From: Candidatus Tumulicola sp.
Lineage (GTDB): Bacteria; Vulcanimicrobiota; Vulcanimicrobiia; Vulcanimicrobiales; Vulcanimicrobiaceae
DNA length: 64,000 bases
Direction of reading: 5' to 3'
NCBI GenBank assembly: GCA_036490475.1
Contig: DASXDT010000002.1
Span: 221,072 to 285,071, forward strand
The notes under the pieces are model-generated. The model had not been told where the DNA came from, ran no database searches, and was given only the letters and a program-made list of their open reading frames with translations. Shown here one piece after another: positions 37,394-46,415 of this stretch. The first letter of the stretch is position 1. The number at the start of each line of letters is the position of its first letter. The position numbers and the translations under genes are program-made.

Positions 37394-38202
37394 GCGTACA
37401 CTTCCACAAGTTCGAGGAAATCGGCCACGTCGGCAGGGTCGACGTCCATCCCGACGCCCTTGGTGTGATAACGGATGTCGTGAAAGTCCATGCCCGCCGT
37501 CATAACCAAGCCGTAGTGACGCGCTTTCTCACGAAACTCGGCGACGTCCGCCGGCTCGTGCAACGGATAAAACACTTCGATACCGCGCAACCCATTGGGT
37601 GCGAGTTCGTCGATGAGTTCGCGATCGCGCAAGCGACCCGGATGCGCGAGCACGGGAATTCCACCGGCCGCTAGGATCGAGTCGATCGCTTTTTGCGGGG
37701 TGGTGTAGAGCTGCGGCACGTAGCCCGGCTTGCCGTCTCCAAGCAGGTCGCGAAAGGCGGTCGAAACGCTCTCGGTCATCTCGGTGCGCACCAGCGCCTT
37801 GGCGACGTGGGGACGTCCGACGGAGTCGGCCTCGCCCGCTTCGCGCAACACGTCCTCGATCGTCAGACCGTAGCCGGCGGCACGCAATTGGTGCACCATT
37901 TTATGCGCGCGTTGGCGCCGCTGTTCTTGATTGTATTCCAGCAGCTCGTTAATCGGCGACTCGCCCAACGGCACGTTATAGCCCAAAACGTGGACTTCGT
38001 TCTGGCGCCACGTCGTGTTGATCTCGATGCCGGTGATGTACCGCGTGCCCGCTCCGGCCTCGAACTGGCTGTATGCACCGAGCGTATCGTGATCGGAGAT
38101 GCAAAAAATCTCGACCTTGCGTTCGGCCATGAAGTCGGCCAGCGCTTGTGGTTCGAGCGTTCCGTCGCTCACGTTCGAGTGTGAATGAAAATCGACTACC
38201 AT
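37390..38202 (-). CDS. PHP-domain phosphoesterase (YciV/TrpH-like)
   Basis: 270 aa. PHP metal ligands: DFHSHSNVSDG (H6, H8), ISDHDTLGA, AHPGRLRD and the C-terminal GMDFHD. The subfamily includes 3',5'-nucleotide phosphatases such as YciV (RNase AM) and TrpH-like proteins. The likely substrate is 3'-phosphoadenosine 5'-phosphate or short RNA, which is inference from the family. Its ATG overlaps the spoVS stop as TAATG. Last gene of ymdB-spoVS-PHP. Confidence 0.88.
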
Positions 38203-38498
38203 TATAAGGAGGCTTCTCCAGTTGAGATGGGCCGGCGTTCGACCACGAGCGAGATGCCGGTGCGCTCGTTCTCACCGATCGCGACGGTGACGAACGCGGG
38301 AACGCACACGACTTCAAATCCGGATGGCTTGAGATAGCCACGGGCAATCGCCACGGCTTTGACTGCCTGATTGATAGCTGCCGCACCGACAGCCTGCAGT
38401 TCGGCCGATTCGCGTTCGCGCAGCGACGCCGCCAGCGCGCCAGCGACCGCGTTGGGACTGCTTTTGCCGGACACTTTGAGCGGACCGTCGACGCTCAC
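38202..38498 (-). CDS. spoVS: Stage V sporulation protein S (SpoVS/Alba-like)
   Basis: 98 aa from GTG 38498, directly after the ymdB stop. KVSGKSSPNAVAGALAASLR, then AVGAAAINQAVKAVAIARGY and the CVPAFVTVAIGE/RTGISLVVE tail are almost diagnostic for SpoVS. SpoVS is a small Alba-like nucleic-acid-binding protein; it occurs widely outside endospore formers (for example Deinococcota), so its presence does not prove sporulation. Confidence 0.95.
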   Translation of the reverse strand: MSVDGPLKVSGKSSPNAVAGALAASLRERESAELQAVGAAAINQAVKAVAIARGYLKPSGFEVVCVPAFVTVAIGENERTGISLVVERRPISTGEASL

Positions 38499-39284
38499 TT
38501 ATGCCAGGCCTCGCAAGAATATCCGTTTGATTGCCGACGCGGTTCCGGTCGCCGCGTCGATGGTGACGACCGCGGCGCAAAACTGTTTTGGCCCGTCCTT
38601 CTGAACGTTGAAGCGGTCCGAGACTCCATTGAGAAACCGATCGAGTACCGCGCGCGACTCCATCCCAATGACACCCGCGGACGGGCCGGTCATTCCGACA
38701 TCGCTGATGTATGCCGTACCCTTGGGCAAAATCTGTTCGTCGGAAGTCTGTACGTGCGTGTGCGTACCGTACACGCAGGCGACGCGTCCATCCAGATACT
38801 GACCTAATGCGACCTTTTCGGACGTCGCTTCCGCGTGCACGTCGACCACGATGACCTTCGAGCGCCGGCTCAGGTCTTCGAGCTGCTCGTCGGCACAGCG
38901 AAACGGGTCGTCGACCGGCGGCATAAACGTGCGGCCCATCAAATTCAGAACGCCGATCGTGACGCCCCCCGCCGTGAACGTACCGCTCCCGTGGCCGGGA
39001 GCGGTGGGCGGATAGTTGGCCGGCCGAATCACGCGATCGCTCGACTCGAGGTAGTCCTTGAAGTCGCGTTTATCGTAGATATGATTGCCGCTCGTGATGA
39101 AGTCGACGCCGCTTTCGAACATTTCGGTCGCCGTTTGCGCGGTCAGGCCGAAACCGCCGGCGGCGTTTTCGCCGTTCGCGATGCAGGCATCCACAGCGTG
39201 CTGCTCGCGCGCCAGCGCCACACATCGCTTGAGTGTATCGCGACCGGGCGAACCGACGACGTCGCCGATGAGCAGGATGGTAAT
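38499..39284 (-). CDS. ymdB: YmdB-family metallophosphoesterase, non-canonical start
   Basis: Family members begin M-x-I-L-F-I-G-D-V-V-G-x-P-G-R. Here TILLIGDVVGSPGRDTLKRC is encoded from about 39281, but the only ATG/GTG/TTG start in frame is GTG 39221, which would drop the metal-ligand Asp of IGDVVG. I place the start at ATT 39284 (261 aa); ATA 39299, which forms an ATAA overlap with the upstream stop, is the alternative. Other motifs: ANGENAAGGFGLT, SGNHIYDKRD, DVHAEATSEK and GTHTHVQTSDE. YmdB homologues are 2',3'-cyclic-nucleotide phosphodiesterases in Bacillus. Confidence 0.85.
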   Translation of the reverse strand: MTILLIGDVVGSPGRDTLKRCVALAREQHAVDACIANGENAAGGFGLTAQTATEMFESGVDFITSGNHIYDKRDFKDYLESSDRVIRPANYPPTAPGHGSGTFTAGGVTIGVLNLMGRTFMPPVDDPFRCADEQLEDLSRRSKVIVVDVHAEATSEKVALGQYLDGRVACVYGTHTHVQTSDEQILPKGTAYISDVGMTGPSAGVIGMESRAVLDRFLNGVSDRFNVQKDGPKQFCAAVVTIDAATGTASAIKRIFLRGLA

Positions 39285-39295
39285 CGTTGTTGAGG

Positions 39296-39904
39296 TTATC
39301 GCCGCGCCGACGCCTTGGCTTTCTTACGCGACTTGAGAAAGTACACGAGCACGCGCTTCTCTTCTCGAAATCCGACGAGACTCTTGGACTGCGCCGGATC
39401 TCTCAGCGCTTCGACGGCGTACATGGCCGCCTCGTCTTGCGCGATCGGATCGGCCTCGAACTGGTCGTCGGGAACCGGCGTCCGCACGAGCGAGTCACCG
39501 AAGCGCTGCTTGAAATATGCGACGTGCAGTTCAAGCTCTTCCTTAGAGACGCTCTCCAGATCGCGGGTAATATGAACGAACGTCATGGAACGATCGCCTT
39601 CACACTCGACGCGGAGCACTCGTGGCTCTTCTTGCGCGAGCGAGAGAAACGATCGAACGTGGTCGTCGATCATCTCGATGAGAGCGGTTTGCGCGGCGCG
39701 GTCGAGTCGTTGGCGCAACGCCATCGTCGAACGCAACGTCCGTTCGGGCGGCAACGACCGGATCGACGCGATTTCCGGAAAACGTTCCAACAGCGCGCAC
39801 ACCAAGCTCACGGTGTCCGCATTTTCGATCAACGAGCGCGTTCTCACGACCCTAACCTGCTCAGCATCACACGAATTCTCCACTCCACCCTGAGAAGACC
39901 GCAT
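39296..39904 (-). CDS. Hypothetical protein upstream of ymdB
   Basis: 202 aa if started at ATG 39904; GTG 39847 (MRTRSLIENADTV) would remove 19 poorly ordered residues and may be truer. It has no signal peptide and a very basic C-terminal tail (KSRKKAKASARR). Middle: VEALRDPAQSKSLVGFREEK, VLYFLKSR-like strand. In Bacillus the gene before ymdB is rny (RNase Y); this protein is too short and shows no KH or HD motif. Its TAA touches the ymdB leader (39296-39298). Confidence 0.65.
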   Translation of the reverse strand: MRSSQGGVENSCDAEQVRVVRTRSLIENADTVSLVCALLERFPEIASIRSLPPERTLRSTMALRQRLDRAAQTALIEMIDDHVRSFLSLAQEEPRVLRVECEGDRSMTFVHITRDLESVSKEELELHVAYFKQRFGDSLVRTPVPDDQFEADPIAQDEAAMYAVEALRDPAQSKSLVGFREEKRVLVYFLKSRKKAKASARR

Positions 39905-39969
39905 CGGCGGGCCACGTCAGTACGACGCGGGTCCAAGGCCTCCTCGCGGAAGTATCAGAAACAACCCGC

Positions 39970-40515
39970 GTGCCCGTCCGGAAGATGCCTGGGGCCCTTG
40001 GCCTCGGCCTCCTCGCCTCTCTATTCACCCACGCGGTGCTCTTCGGCAACGGGCATGCCGTCGGCGGCGATCTTCACGAGGCCCTGATCCAGGGTGCCGT
40101 CGCGGTCGCTTCGGCCCTTGCGCTCGCCTGGGGCGCTCTCGCCTGGGACGCACGCCGGCTCGCAGACGGGACCGTGCTCGGGGCTCGGCTGAGCTCGCAC
40201 CTTCCCGGCTGGCCGGCCGTCGCGGGCTGCGCTGCCGCCTGGTACTTTCTCATCGAGCACGCCGAGGCGCCTCATGCCGGCGCCGGCCTAGGCATCGTTC
40301 TGGCCGCCCTCGTGGCCTGTGCGGCCCTCATCTGCAAGGTCGCCCAGTTTCTCGTGCGCTCGATTGCGGCGGTCGTCGTCGCCATCGCTCGTACCCGTTT
40401 CTCCCCCCGCGCGGTCTTCGCGCCTCCGGCGTACCGCCGGATCGTACGTCCCGCCACTCCGGCGCTCCGGCGCCGCTATGCCCGGCCTCCTCCGATCGCG
40501 AGCCTCTGCGCCTAA
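39970..40515 (+). CDS. Hypothetical multi-pass membrane protein
   Basis: 181 aa from GTG 39970, or 176 aa from ATG 39985. About four hydrophobic segments (GALGLGLLASLFTHAVLFGN, ALIQGAVAVASALALAWGAL, LGIVLAALVACAALIC) and a very basic, proline-containing tail (RRIVRPATPALRRRYARPPP). Codon use is extremely GC-rich and biased to Ala/Leu/Arg, so the coding call is moderate. It ends 47 bp before the TonB-receptor gene, in the same direction, and could be co-transcribed. Confidence 0.5.
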   Translation: MPVRKMPGALGLGLLASLFTHAVLFGNGHAVGGDLHEALIQGAVAVASALALAWGALAWDARRLADGTVLGARLSSHLPGWPAVAGCAAAWYFLIEHAEAPHAGAGLGIVLAALVACAALICKVAQFLVRSIAAVVVAIARTRFSPRAVFAPPAYRRIVRPATPALRRRYARPPPIASLCA

Positions 40516-40562
40516 CCGGCGCCCAATCGCTCGCACTTTCTCCCCTCGATCGAAGGAGTCTC

Positions 40563-42968
40563 ATGCCTCGTTTCGTCCTGGCGGCGCTGGCCGTCATCTT
40601 GTTTTGCGTACCCGCGGCGCCCATTTCTGCCGCGGTGACCGCCCTCGTTCGCGGCACCGTCACCCTCGATGGTAAGCCGGCGGCGGGTGCCACCGTCGTC
40701 CTCGAGGGCGAAGGCTCGCGCTTCACGGTCACTTCAGATTCCCAGGGAAACTACGTCTTCTCACAAGTGCCCTTCGGAACGTACCGCATCATCGCCAAGT
40801 TGCCCAACGTTCACGAACTGCAAATTCCGGTCACCGTCTCGAGCGACACCGTCGCCACCATCAACGTCCCGCTGACGACCCATTTGCAAGAGATTGCGCG
40901 GACGACCGTCGTCGCCACCGCCGGCGTACAAGCCAACGCGCCGTCGGTGAATCAGATCAACCGCTCGGCCATCGCCGCATCGCCGGTGCAGAACAGCCTC
41001 GACAAGCTCATCTCGACGCTCCCGGGAGTCGTGCCGTTCTCGTACAACGAGCCGATCGTCAACGGGTTCCATGGCGTCACCTACAACATCGACGGTGCGC
41101 CGTTGCCGCTCGCGACGACGTCGAACTTTGCCGAGATCGTCGATCCCAAAAACATCGACTCGCTCGAACTGTTGACCGGCGCTATTCCGGCCGAATACGG
41201 TGGCGACCGTATGGGCGGCGTCGTCAACATCATCACCAGCCGGCCCACCGATCTACCGGAAGGTTTTTACGGGACGCTCGAAGCCGGCGGCGGAAACCAA
41301 GATCAGCTGATCGGCAGTCTCGATACCGCCGCGCGCTTTGGTTCGAGCGAAATTTTCCTCAACGCCAATTCGCAGAGCACCAGTCGCGGATTAGACGCTC
41401 CGACGTTGGACCCGATTCACGACAACTCGTCGCAGAGCGATCAGTTCTTGCGATTCATCACGCAACTGAGCCCGCGGTCGACGCTGGCGTTCGATTACTC
41501 CAATCAGCTAGCGATTTTTCAGATTCCGATCAATACCGATCCCAATAACCGGTACGACCCGATCTATACGCCGGCTGCAACCGACGACGTACAGCGCGAA
41601 TACGACAAGTTTTCCAATCTGAACTTTACGCAGACGTCGAAAGACGGCGACGGCGTTTTTCAGGTCGTTCCGTGGTGGCGTTCGACGCGCGTCAACTACG
41701 ACGGCGATTTACCCAACGACGTTCTCGGCGTTACGCCGCCGTTCGGTGCCGATCTCCGTTGTGCTGTGTGTGCCCAACCCGATGACGGGTCGGGCGCGAC
41801 GCAGAACGTCGGCCTGCTCTCCAACACCGACGCGTCATACGTCGGATTGCGTATGTCGGATTTTCGCGCAACCAAACATCACGCTTGGAAAGTCGGCATC
41901 GATATCAATCGTGAGAATTTGACGGCAAGTCAAGCATTTGGATGCTATTATCCCGACTGCGCATCGGGAGGCGAGCACTCGCAACCGTATTACCTCGTGG
42001 CGTCCACCGATCAGGCCCAAGCCGGCTCGCAAGTCGGCGCGTACATTCAAGACAAGTGGCAGTTTTCGCCCAACGTGGAGCTCAACTACGGTTTGCGATA
42101 CGATCACTCGACCGGATACACCAGCGGTTTCCAATGGAGTCCGCGCATCGGACTCAACATCTGGGACGGTGGTAAGAATACCGCGCACGTCTACTACGGT
42201 AAGTTCTACGCCGCCCCACTACTCGAAGACGTGCGACAGGATTGCGTCGTCTTACAAGGTTGCTCGGGAACGCCGGTCTACAATTTGAAACCTGAAAGCG
42301 ATTCGTATTTCGAAACCGGTTTGGTGCATACGTTCAGTAACCAACTTTCCGGTTCGATCAACGTTTTCCGCAAAACCGCCGTCAACATTCTCGACACGAC
42401 GCAACTGCTCGACACGCCGTTGTTTGCCGTATTCAATAACGCGATCGGTCTCGACACCGGTATGGAAGTGCGCCTGAACGGCCGCGTGCCGAACGGCAAC
42501 GAATGGTTCCTTACCGGAACCGTTTCGGGATCGTATGCTGCGTGCGTGTCGGGGTCGACGTTCTTGTTTCCGCCCAATACGAACGCGCCCGGTGAATCGT
42601 GCGTCGCGCAACTCTCGCCGGAAGACCACGATGAAACGGTCGTATCGACCGCCGGTTATACCTGGCGGTTTGGTAAGCGCAAACAGTGGTTCACCACGCT
42701 GCAGGGCAACTACGGCAGCGGTTTTCCGGTCGAATTCGAAAGCTCGAACACCGTTCTCAGTGGGCGCTTACCGGCGCATACAACGTTCGATCTGGCGGCG
42801 GGGCGCAGCCTGGCGCCGGGCCGCGGAACCGACCAGGGACTCGGAGTCTCGTTGATCGTGAGTAACATCCTCAATCACCAGTATCCGATTAAAGTCGCCA
42901 ACGGATTCAACACGACGCAAATCGCGAACGGCACAAACGTGTTGTTCCGCCTTAGCGCCCCGTTCTAA
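40563..42968 (+). CDS. TonB-dependent receptor with N-terminal carboxypeptidase-regulatory-like domain
   Basis: 801 aa; GAAGGAG precedes the ATG. Signal peptide (PRFVLAALAVILFCVPAAPISA), then a CnaB/CarboxypepD_reg-like domain (about 24-105; VRGTVTLDGKPAAGATVVLE, GNYVFSQVPFGTYRI). A plug domain (about 115-230; SLDKLISTLPGVVPFSYN, AEYGGDRMGGVVNIIT) and a 22-strand-type barrel follow, ending in an aromatic residue (RLSAPF). It should sit in the outer membrane and import a ligand with TonB energy. Ligand unknown. Confidence 0.92.
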   Translation: MPRFVLAALAVILFCVPAAPISAAVTALVRGTVTLDGKPAAGATVVLEGEGSRFTVTSDSQGNYVFSQVPFGTYRIIAKLPNVHELQIPVTVSSDTVATINVPLTTHLQEIARTTVVATAGVQANAPSVNQINRSAIAASPVQNSLDKLISTLPGVVPFSYNEPIVNGFHGVTYNIDGAPLPLATTSNFAEIVDPKNIDSLELLTGAIPAEYGGDRMGGVVNIITSRPTDLPEGFYGTLEAGGGNQDQLIGSLDTAARFGSSEIFLNANSQSTSRGLDAPTLDPIHDNSSQSDQFLRFITQLSPRSTLAFDYSNQLAIFQIPINTDPNNRYDPIYTPAATDDVQREYDKFSNLNFTQTSKDGDGVFQVVPWWRSTRVNYDGDLPNDVLGVTPPFGADLRCAVCAQPDDGSGATQNVGLLSNTDASYVGLRMSDFRATKHHAWKVGIDINRENLTASQAFGCYYPDCASGGEHSQPYYLVASTDQAQAGSQVGAYIQDKWQFSPNVELNYGLRYDHSTGYTSGFQWSPRIGLNIWDGGKNTAHVYYGKFYAAPLLEDVRQDCVVLQGCSGTPVYNLKPESDSYFETGLVHTFSNQLSGSINVFRKTAVNILDTTQLLDTPLFAVFNNAIGLDTGMEVRLNGRVPNGNEWFLTGTVSGSYAACVSGSTFLFPPNTNAPGESCVAQLSPEDHDETVVSTAGYTWRFGKRKQWFTTLQGNYGSGFPVEFESSNTVLSGRLPAHTTFDLAAGRSLAPGRGTDQGLGVSLIVSNILNHQYPIKVANGFNTTQIANGTNVLFRLSAPF

Positions 42969-43035
42969 GGCTTCGAGCGTGACGGGAGGCGTCGCCGCGA
43001 AGGACTCGCCGAAAGGCCCGAGGGATTAGACCGCA

Positions 43036-44043
43036 ATGACGGATCTCTCTAGCCGAAGGCTCGTCGTCACCGGCGGCGCCGGTTTTATCGGAAGCGCTCT
43101 GGTTTGGGCGTTGAATCGTCGCGGCATCGACGACATCTTGATCGTCGATCGCCTCGACGAAACCGAGAAGTGGAAACACTTAGTGCCGCTGCGCTTTGCC
43201 GACTACGTCGATGCCGACGACTTTTTGGCACGCGCCCTCGATGGCGATGACTTCGGCGACGTCGGAACCATCGTGCACTTAGGCGCGTGCTCGTCGACGA
43301 CCGAGACGGATTCCGATTATCTGATGCGCAACAACTTCGAATATACCAAGCAACTCGCGCTGTGGGCGGTGGATAACGCCGCCCGGTTCGTCTATGCTTC
43401 GTCGGCTGCAACCTACGGGGCACGCGAAACCGATCTTTCGGATCGTCTCGATCTTCGCGACCTGCGACCGCTCAATATGTACGCGTATTCGAAGCATTTG
43501 TTCGATCTCTACGCCGCGCGCACCGGACTCGACAGTGCGATCTGCGGAATCAAATATTTCAACGTCTTCGGGCCGAACGAAGACCATAAAGGCAACATGC
43601 GTAGCTTAGTGCATAAGGCGTTCGAGCAAATTCGCGATGGCGGTACCGTGTCGTTGTTCAAGAGCTACCGGCCAGAATTCGCCGACGGCGAGCAGCAACG
43701 CGATTTCGTGTACGTGAAAGACGCGGTCGACATGACGCTGTTTCTCACGGAGTCGGAGGCATCCGGTCTGTATAACGTCGGATCCGGAAAAGCCCAGACG
43801 TGGCTGGAGCTGGTGCGCCCGATCTTCGCAGCGCTCGGACGCGACGAGAAAATCGAGTTCGTCGATATGCCCGATCAACTTCGGCCCAAATATCAATATG
43901 CGACGTGTGCGCGGATGGACTCGCTGCGCGAAGCCGGATACGCAAAGGCGCCGACGTCGTTGTCCGACGCGGTGACCGACTACGTTCGACACTACTTAGT
44001 TCCGGGCAAATCGCTCGACCCAGCCGACGAATCGGCCTCATAA
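43036..44043 (+). CDS. hldD: ADP-L-glycero-D-manno-heptose 6-epimerase
   Basis: 335 aa. Extended SDR with VVTGGAGFIGSALVWALN at the NADP loop, HLGACSSTTETDSDYLMRNN (characteristic of HldD/RfaD), VYASSAATYG, and the YxxxK catalytic pair in MYAYSKHLFD. FNVFGPNEDHKGNMRSL is also typical. Epimerises ADP-D,D-heptose to ADP-L,D-heptose for LPS inner core, good evidence for a diderm envelope. No other heptose genes are in the window. Confidence 0.95.
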   Translation: MTDLSSRRLVVTGGAGFIGSALVWALNRRGIDDILIVDRLDETEKWKHLVPLRFADYVDADDFLARALDGDDFGDVGTIVHLGACSSTTETDSDYLMRNNFEYTKQLALWAVDNAARFVYASSAATYGARETDLSDRLDLRDLRPLNMYAYSKHLFDLYAARTGLDSAICGIKYFNVFGPNEDHKGNMRSLVHKAFEQIRDGGTVSLFKSYRPEFADGEQQRDFVYVKDAVDMTLFLTESEASGLYNVGSGKAQTWLELVRPIFAALGRDEKIEFVDMPDQLRPKYQYATCARMDSLREAGYAKAPTSLSDAVTDYVRHYLVPGKSLDPADESAS

Positions 44044-44056
44044 AAGAAGGGACTCG

Positions 44057-44794
44057 ATGCCACAACCGTCTCGCACCGATCGCCGCCGGCAAGTGCGCGG
44101 GGGCCCGGGTGCGCCGCCGCCGCGGCGCGATCCGATGTTCTTCGTGTATGTCGGCGTCGGCGTTCTCGTCGTCGCCATTATCGGTATTTTCGCACTCATG
44201 CGGGTGCAGCAAGATCAGGCGCTAAAAGCGGCATACGCAACGCCCAGCCCCGGCCCCAACGCGTCAGCAAAACCCGTCACACTGACCGACGGCGGGACGA
44301 TCGGCGCCGGGCATTTCAAGATCGGTAATACGCGGACGGGTGGCGCGGGCGCGCCGGTCGACGGTATAACCTGCCTGTCCGAAGAAGGTGCGAATCTGCA
44401 CATTCACACGCACCTCGCGCTGTACGACAACGGCAAGCAAATACAGATACCGAAATACATCGGATTCGCGCAAAACTCGGTCTTGGCGCCTCGCGGGTGT
44501 TTATACTGGATTCACACCCACGATCAAACCGGAATCATCCACGTCGAATCGCCCGAAATCAATCCGCCCGGCGGCGGTCCGTACACCCTGGGCATGTTCT
44601 TCGATATTTGGGGGCAGTCGCTCGATCGCAACGGCGTCGCCGGCCTCAGCGGCCCGGTAACCGCCTACGTGAACGGCGCGCGGTACGACGGCGATCTTCG
44701 CTCTATACCGTTGCTGTCGCACCAACAAGTCACGCTGGAAGTCGGGCAGCCGACGGTGCCTCCGCCCAACTACAAGTGGCCGCCGAACGACTAG
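44057..44794 (+). CDS. Single-pass membrane protein with clustered HxH motifs
   Basis: 245 aa, 13 bp after hldD. A basic, proline-rich N-terminus is followed by one transmembrane helix (FFVYVGVGVLVVAIIGIFAL, about 28-47) and an extracytoplasmic domain containing HIHTHLALYDNG and WIHTHDQTGIIHVESPE, seven His in about 50 residues, with two Cys nearby (CLSEE, RGCLYW). This suggests a metal site, perhaps copper or zinc. I recognise no named family. Its TAG shares CTAG (44791-44794) with the convergent thioredoxin-like gene. Confidence 0.75.
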   Translation: MPQPSRTDRRRQVRGGPGAPPPRRDPMFFVYVGVGVLVVAIIGIFALMRVQQDQALKAAYATPSPGPNASAKPVTLTDGGTIGAGHFKIGNTRTGGAGAPVDGITCLSEEGANLHIHTHLALYDNGKQIQIPKYIGFAQNSVLAPRGCLYWIHTHDQTGIIHVESPEINPPGGGPYTLGMFFDIWGQSLDRNGVAGLSGPVTAYVNGARYDGDLRSIPLLSHQQVTLEVGQPTVPPPNYKWPPND

Positions 44795-45360
44795 CGCAAC
44801 GCGGTATCGAGAGCGGCGGCGAGATCTGAATATTTCAGCTCGCCGCTGTTCAAATACGTAACCTTACCATCCCGTCCGACGATCGCGAAGGTCGGAAAGC
44901 CGCCCCGAAGGTAGCTGTTGGCGACGGTCAACGATGGATCGTATGCGATCGGATAGGCAACCTTGAAGCGCTGCATCCACGCCAGTACGTCGGCTTGCGA
45001 CGCCTCGCTCGTGCCGTCCATCCCTTGATTGCTGCCAGAAACGCCGATAAACGACGCTCGCGATTTATACGCATTATACAGCTGGTCGACAACGGTCGTC
45101 ATGCGCTGGCAGTGCGGACACCACGTTGCAAACACTTCCAGAAACACCGGTTTGCGCGCTTTTTGCATGTCGAACAATCCGTCCGTCGTCGGCAGAACGA
45201 ACTCTGGAGCGATCGTTCCAACCGTGGCTTGACCGAGCGGTGGAGGTTGCGATGCCGATTCGACGCGGTGCGAGGGTGCGGCGAAGTGCCACACGACCGC
45301 GCCTACGACGATCGCAGCGATGATTGCCACGGTGGCGACGGCGAGGTTTTTCTGGTTCAC
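44791..45360 (-). CDS. TlpA/ResA-like membrane-anchored thiol-disulfide oxidoreductase
   Basis: 189 aa. N-terminal transmembrane anchor (NLAVATVAIIAAIVVGAVVW), then a thioredoxin fold with active site FATWCPHCQRM and cis-Pro region GGFPTFAIVGRDG. The insertion with VSGSNQGMDGTSEASQADV is of the redoxin type. Likely reduces or exchanges disulfides of envelope proteins such as apocytochromes. Its ATG overlaps the MauE-like stop (ATGA), so both are produced together. Confidence 0.88.
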   Translation of the reverse strand: MNQKNLAVATVAIIAAIVVGAVVWHFAAPSHRVESASQPPPLGQATVGTIAPEFVLPTTDGLFDMQKARKPVFLEVFATWCPHCQRMTTVVDQLYNAYKSRASFIGVSGSNQGMDGTSEASQADVLAWMQRFKVAYPIAYDPSLTVANSYLRGGFPTFAIVGRDGKVTYLNSGELKYSDLAAALDTALR

Positions 45361-45794
45361 GACTTTCGCAATCTCCTATCGACGGACAGTGGGCCAGGCG
45401 CTCCGAACGCGACGACGGCGCCGACTAGTGCGAGTCCGAGGTCGACCGCTACATGCGGCCAATCGGCGGTCGCGGTATCGGTCGGACCGAAGCACCCGCA
45501 CGAAGCCGGAATGCCGCGCACGACCGCCGAGGCGATCGCGCCCGCGTACACCACGAACTGCGCGCAGGCAACCCATGCTGCGATGCGCGTGAATAGGCCG
45601 ATCGCAACGTATAGGCCCACCAGCACTTCGAAATAGGGCAGCCCTAACGCGAGCGGCGCGACGACGCCCGCGGGCAATAGCCGGAAGCCGGCGATGGCGG
45701 CCGCCAGTTGTTCCGGGTGCGGGATTTTGAGTGCGCCGGCCGCGATCAACGTCGCGCCCAGGGCGACGCGTAATAACAAAACGATCGCGGACAT
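45357..45794 (-). CDS. MauE/DoxX-like membrane protein
   Basis: 145 aa, four transmembrane helices (VLLLRVALGATLIAAGALKI; PLALGLPYFEVLVGLYVAIG; IAAWVACAQFVVYAGAIASA; HVAVDLGLALVGAVVAFGAP). The SCGCFGP motif between helices 3 and 4 is characteristic of the MauE branch, thought to help disulfide formation. Coupled by ATGA to the thioredoxin-like gene, which is a common pairing of a membrane electron carrier and a periplasmic thioredoxin. Confidence 0.88.
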   Translation of the reverse strand: MSAIVLLLRVALGATLIAAGALKIPHPEQLAAAIAGFRLLPAGVVAPLALGLPYFEVLVGLYVAIGLFTRIAAWVACAQFVVYAGAIASAVVRGIPASCGCFGPTDTATADWPHVAVDLGLALVGAVVAFGAPGPLSVDRRLRKS

Positions 45795-45881
45795 CCCTAT
45801 TTGGTTGGGCCGCGCGGCGCCGCAGCCCTGTCACCGACAGATTTACTATGCGGCTGGTAGCGCGAGGCGTACAATCGGCGT

Positions 45882-46415
45882 ATGTTCCGGCATGGCGCGG
45901 CAATCGCGTCGCTCGTCTTGCTCGTTGCATGCAGCAACCGTCCGTCTGCCGCCAATTTTACGCTCGTTTCGGATTCCGGGGAAGCATGGCAGTTGTCCAA
46001 TCAGCATACGGCCGTGCTCCTTTCGTTCGGTTTCACGCACTGCGCGGACACGTGTCCGGCGCTGCTCGCACGCTTGTCGCATCTCGCCGCTTCAGCGCGA
46101 GAACACGGCCAAACCGTCGGCGTCGCGATGATCACGGTAGATCCGCAGCGCGACCGGCCGGCCGAATTGCACGCGTTCGTTTCGCGTTTTCCCGGCGTCA
46201 CCGGTTTGACCGGCACGCAAGCCCAGATCGACGCGGTCGAAACCGCTTACGGCGTGTGGGCGCAACGCCTGCCAAAGAACAACGGCGACTACGATTACGC
46301 GCACGCCACCGCGATATATTTTATCGATCCGAACGGACGTATCGCTGCGGTTCGCGACGATACCGACACGGATGCGTCGCTGCTTTCCGCACTCAACCGG
46401 GCAGCCGCGACGTGA
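45882..46415 (+). CDS. SCO1/SenC-family copper chaperone-like lipoprotein
   Basis: 177 aa. Lipobox in LVLLVAC. The SCO signature is FGFTHCADTCPALLARL (CxxxC) and the third copper ligand His lies in DYDYAHATAIYFIDPNG. It likely delivers Cu or maintains thiols for the CuA or CuB site of a haem-copper oxidase. Followed by a second SCO-like gene with a GTGA overlap. Confidence 0.9.
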   Translation: MFRHGAAIASLVLLVACSNRPSAANFTLVSDSGEAWQLSNQHTAVLLSFGFTHCADTCPALLARLSHLAASAREHGQTVGVAMITVDPQRDRPAELHAFVSRFPGVTGLTGTQAQIDAVETAYGVWAQRLPKNNGDYDYAHATAIYFIDPNGRIAAVRDDTDTDASLLSALNRAAAT

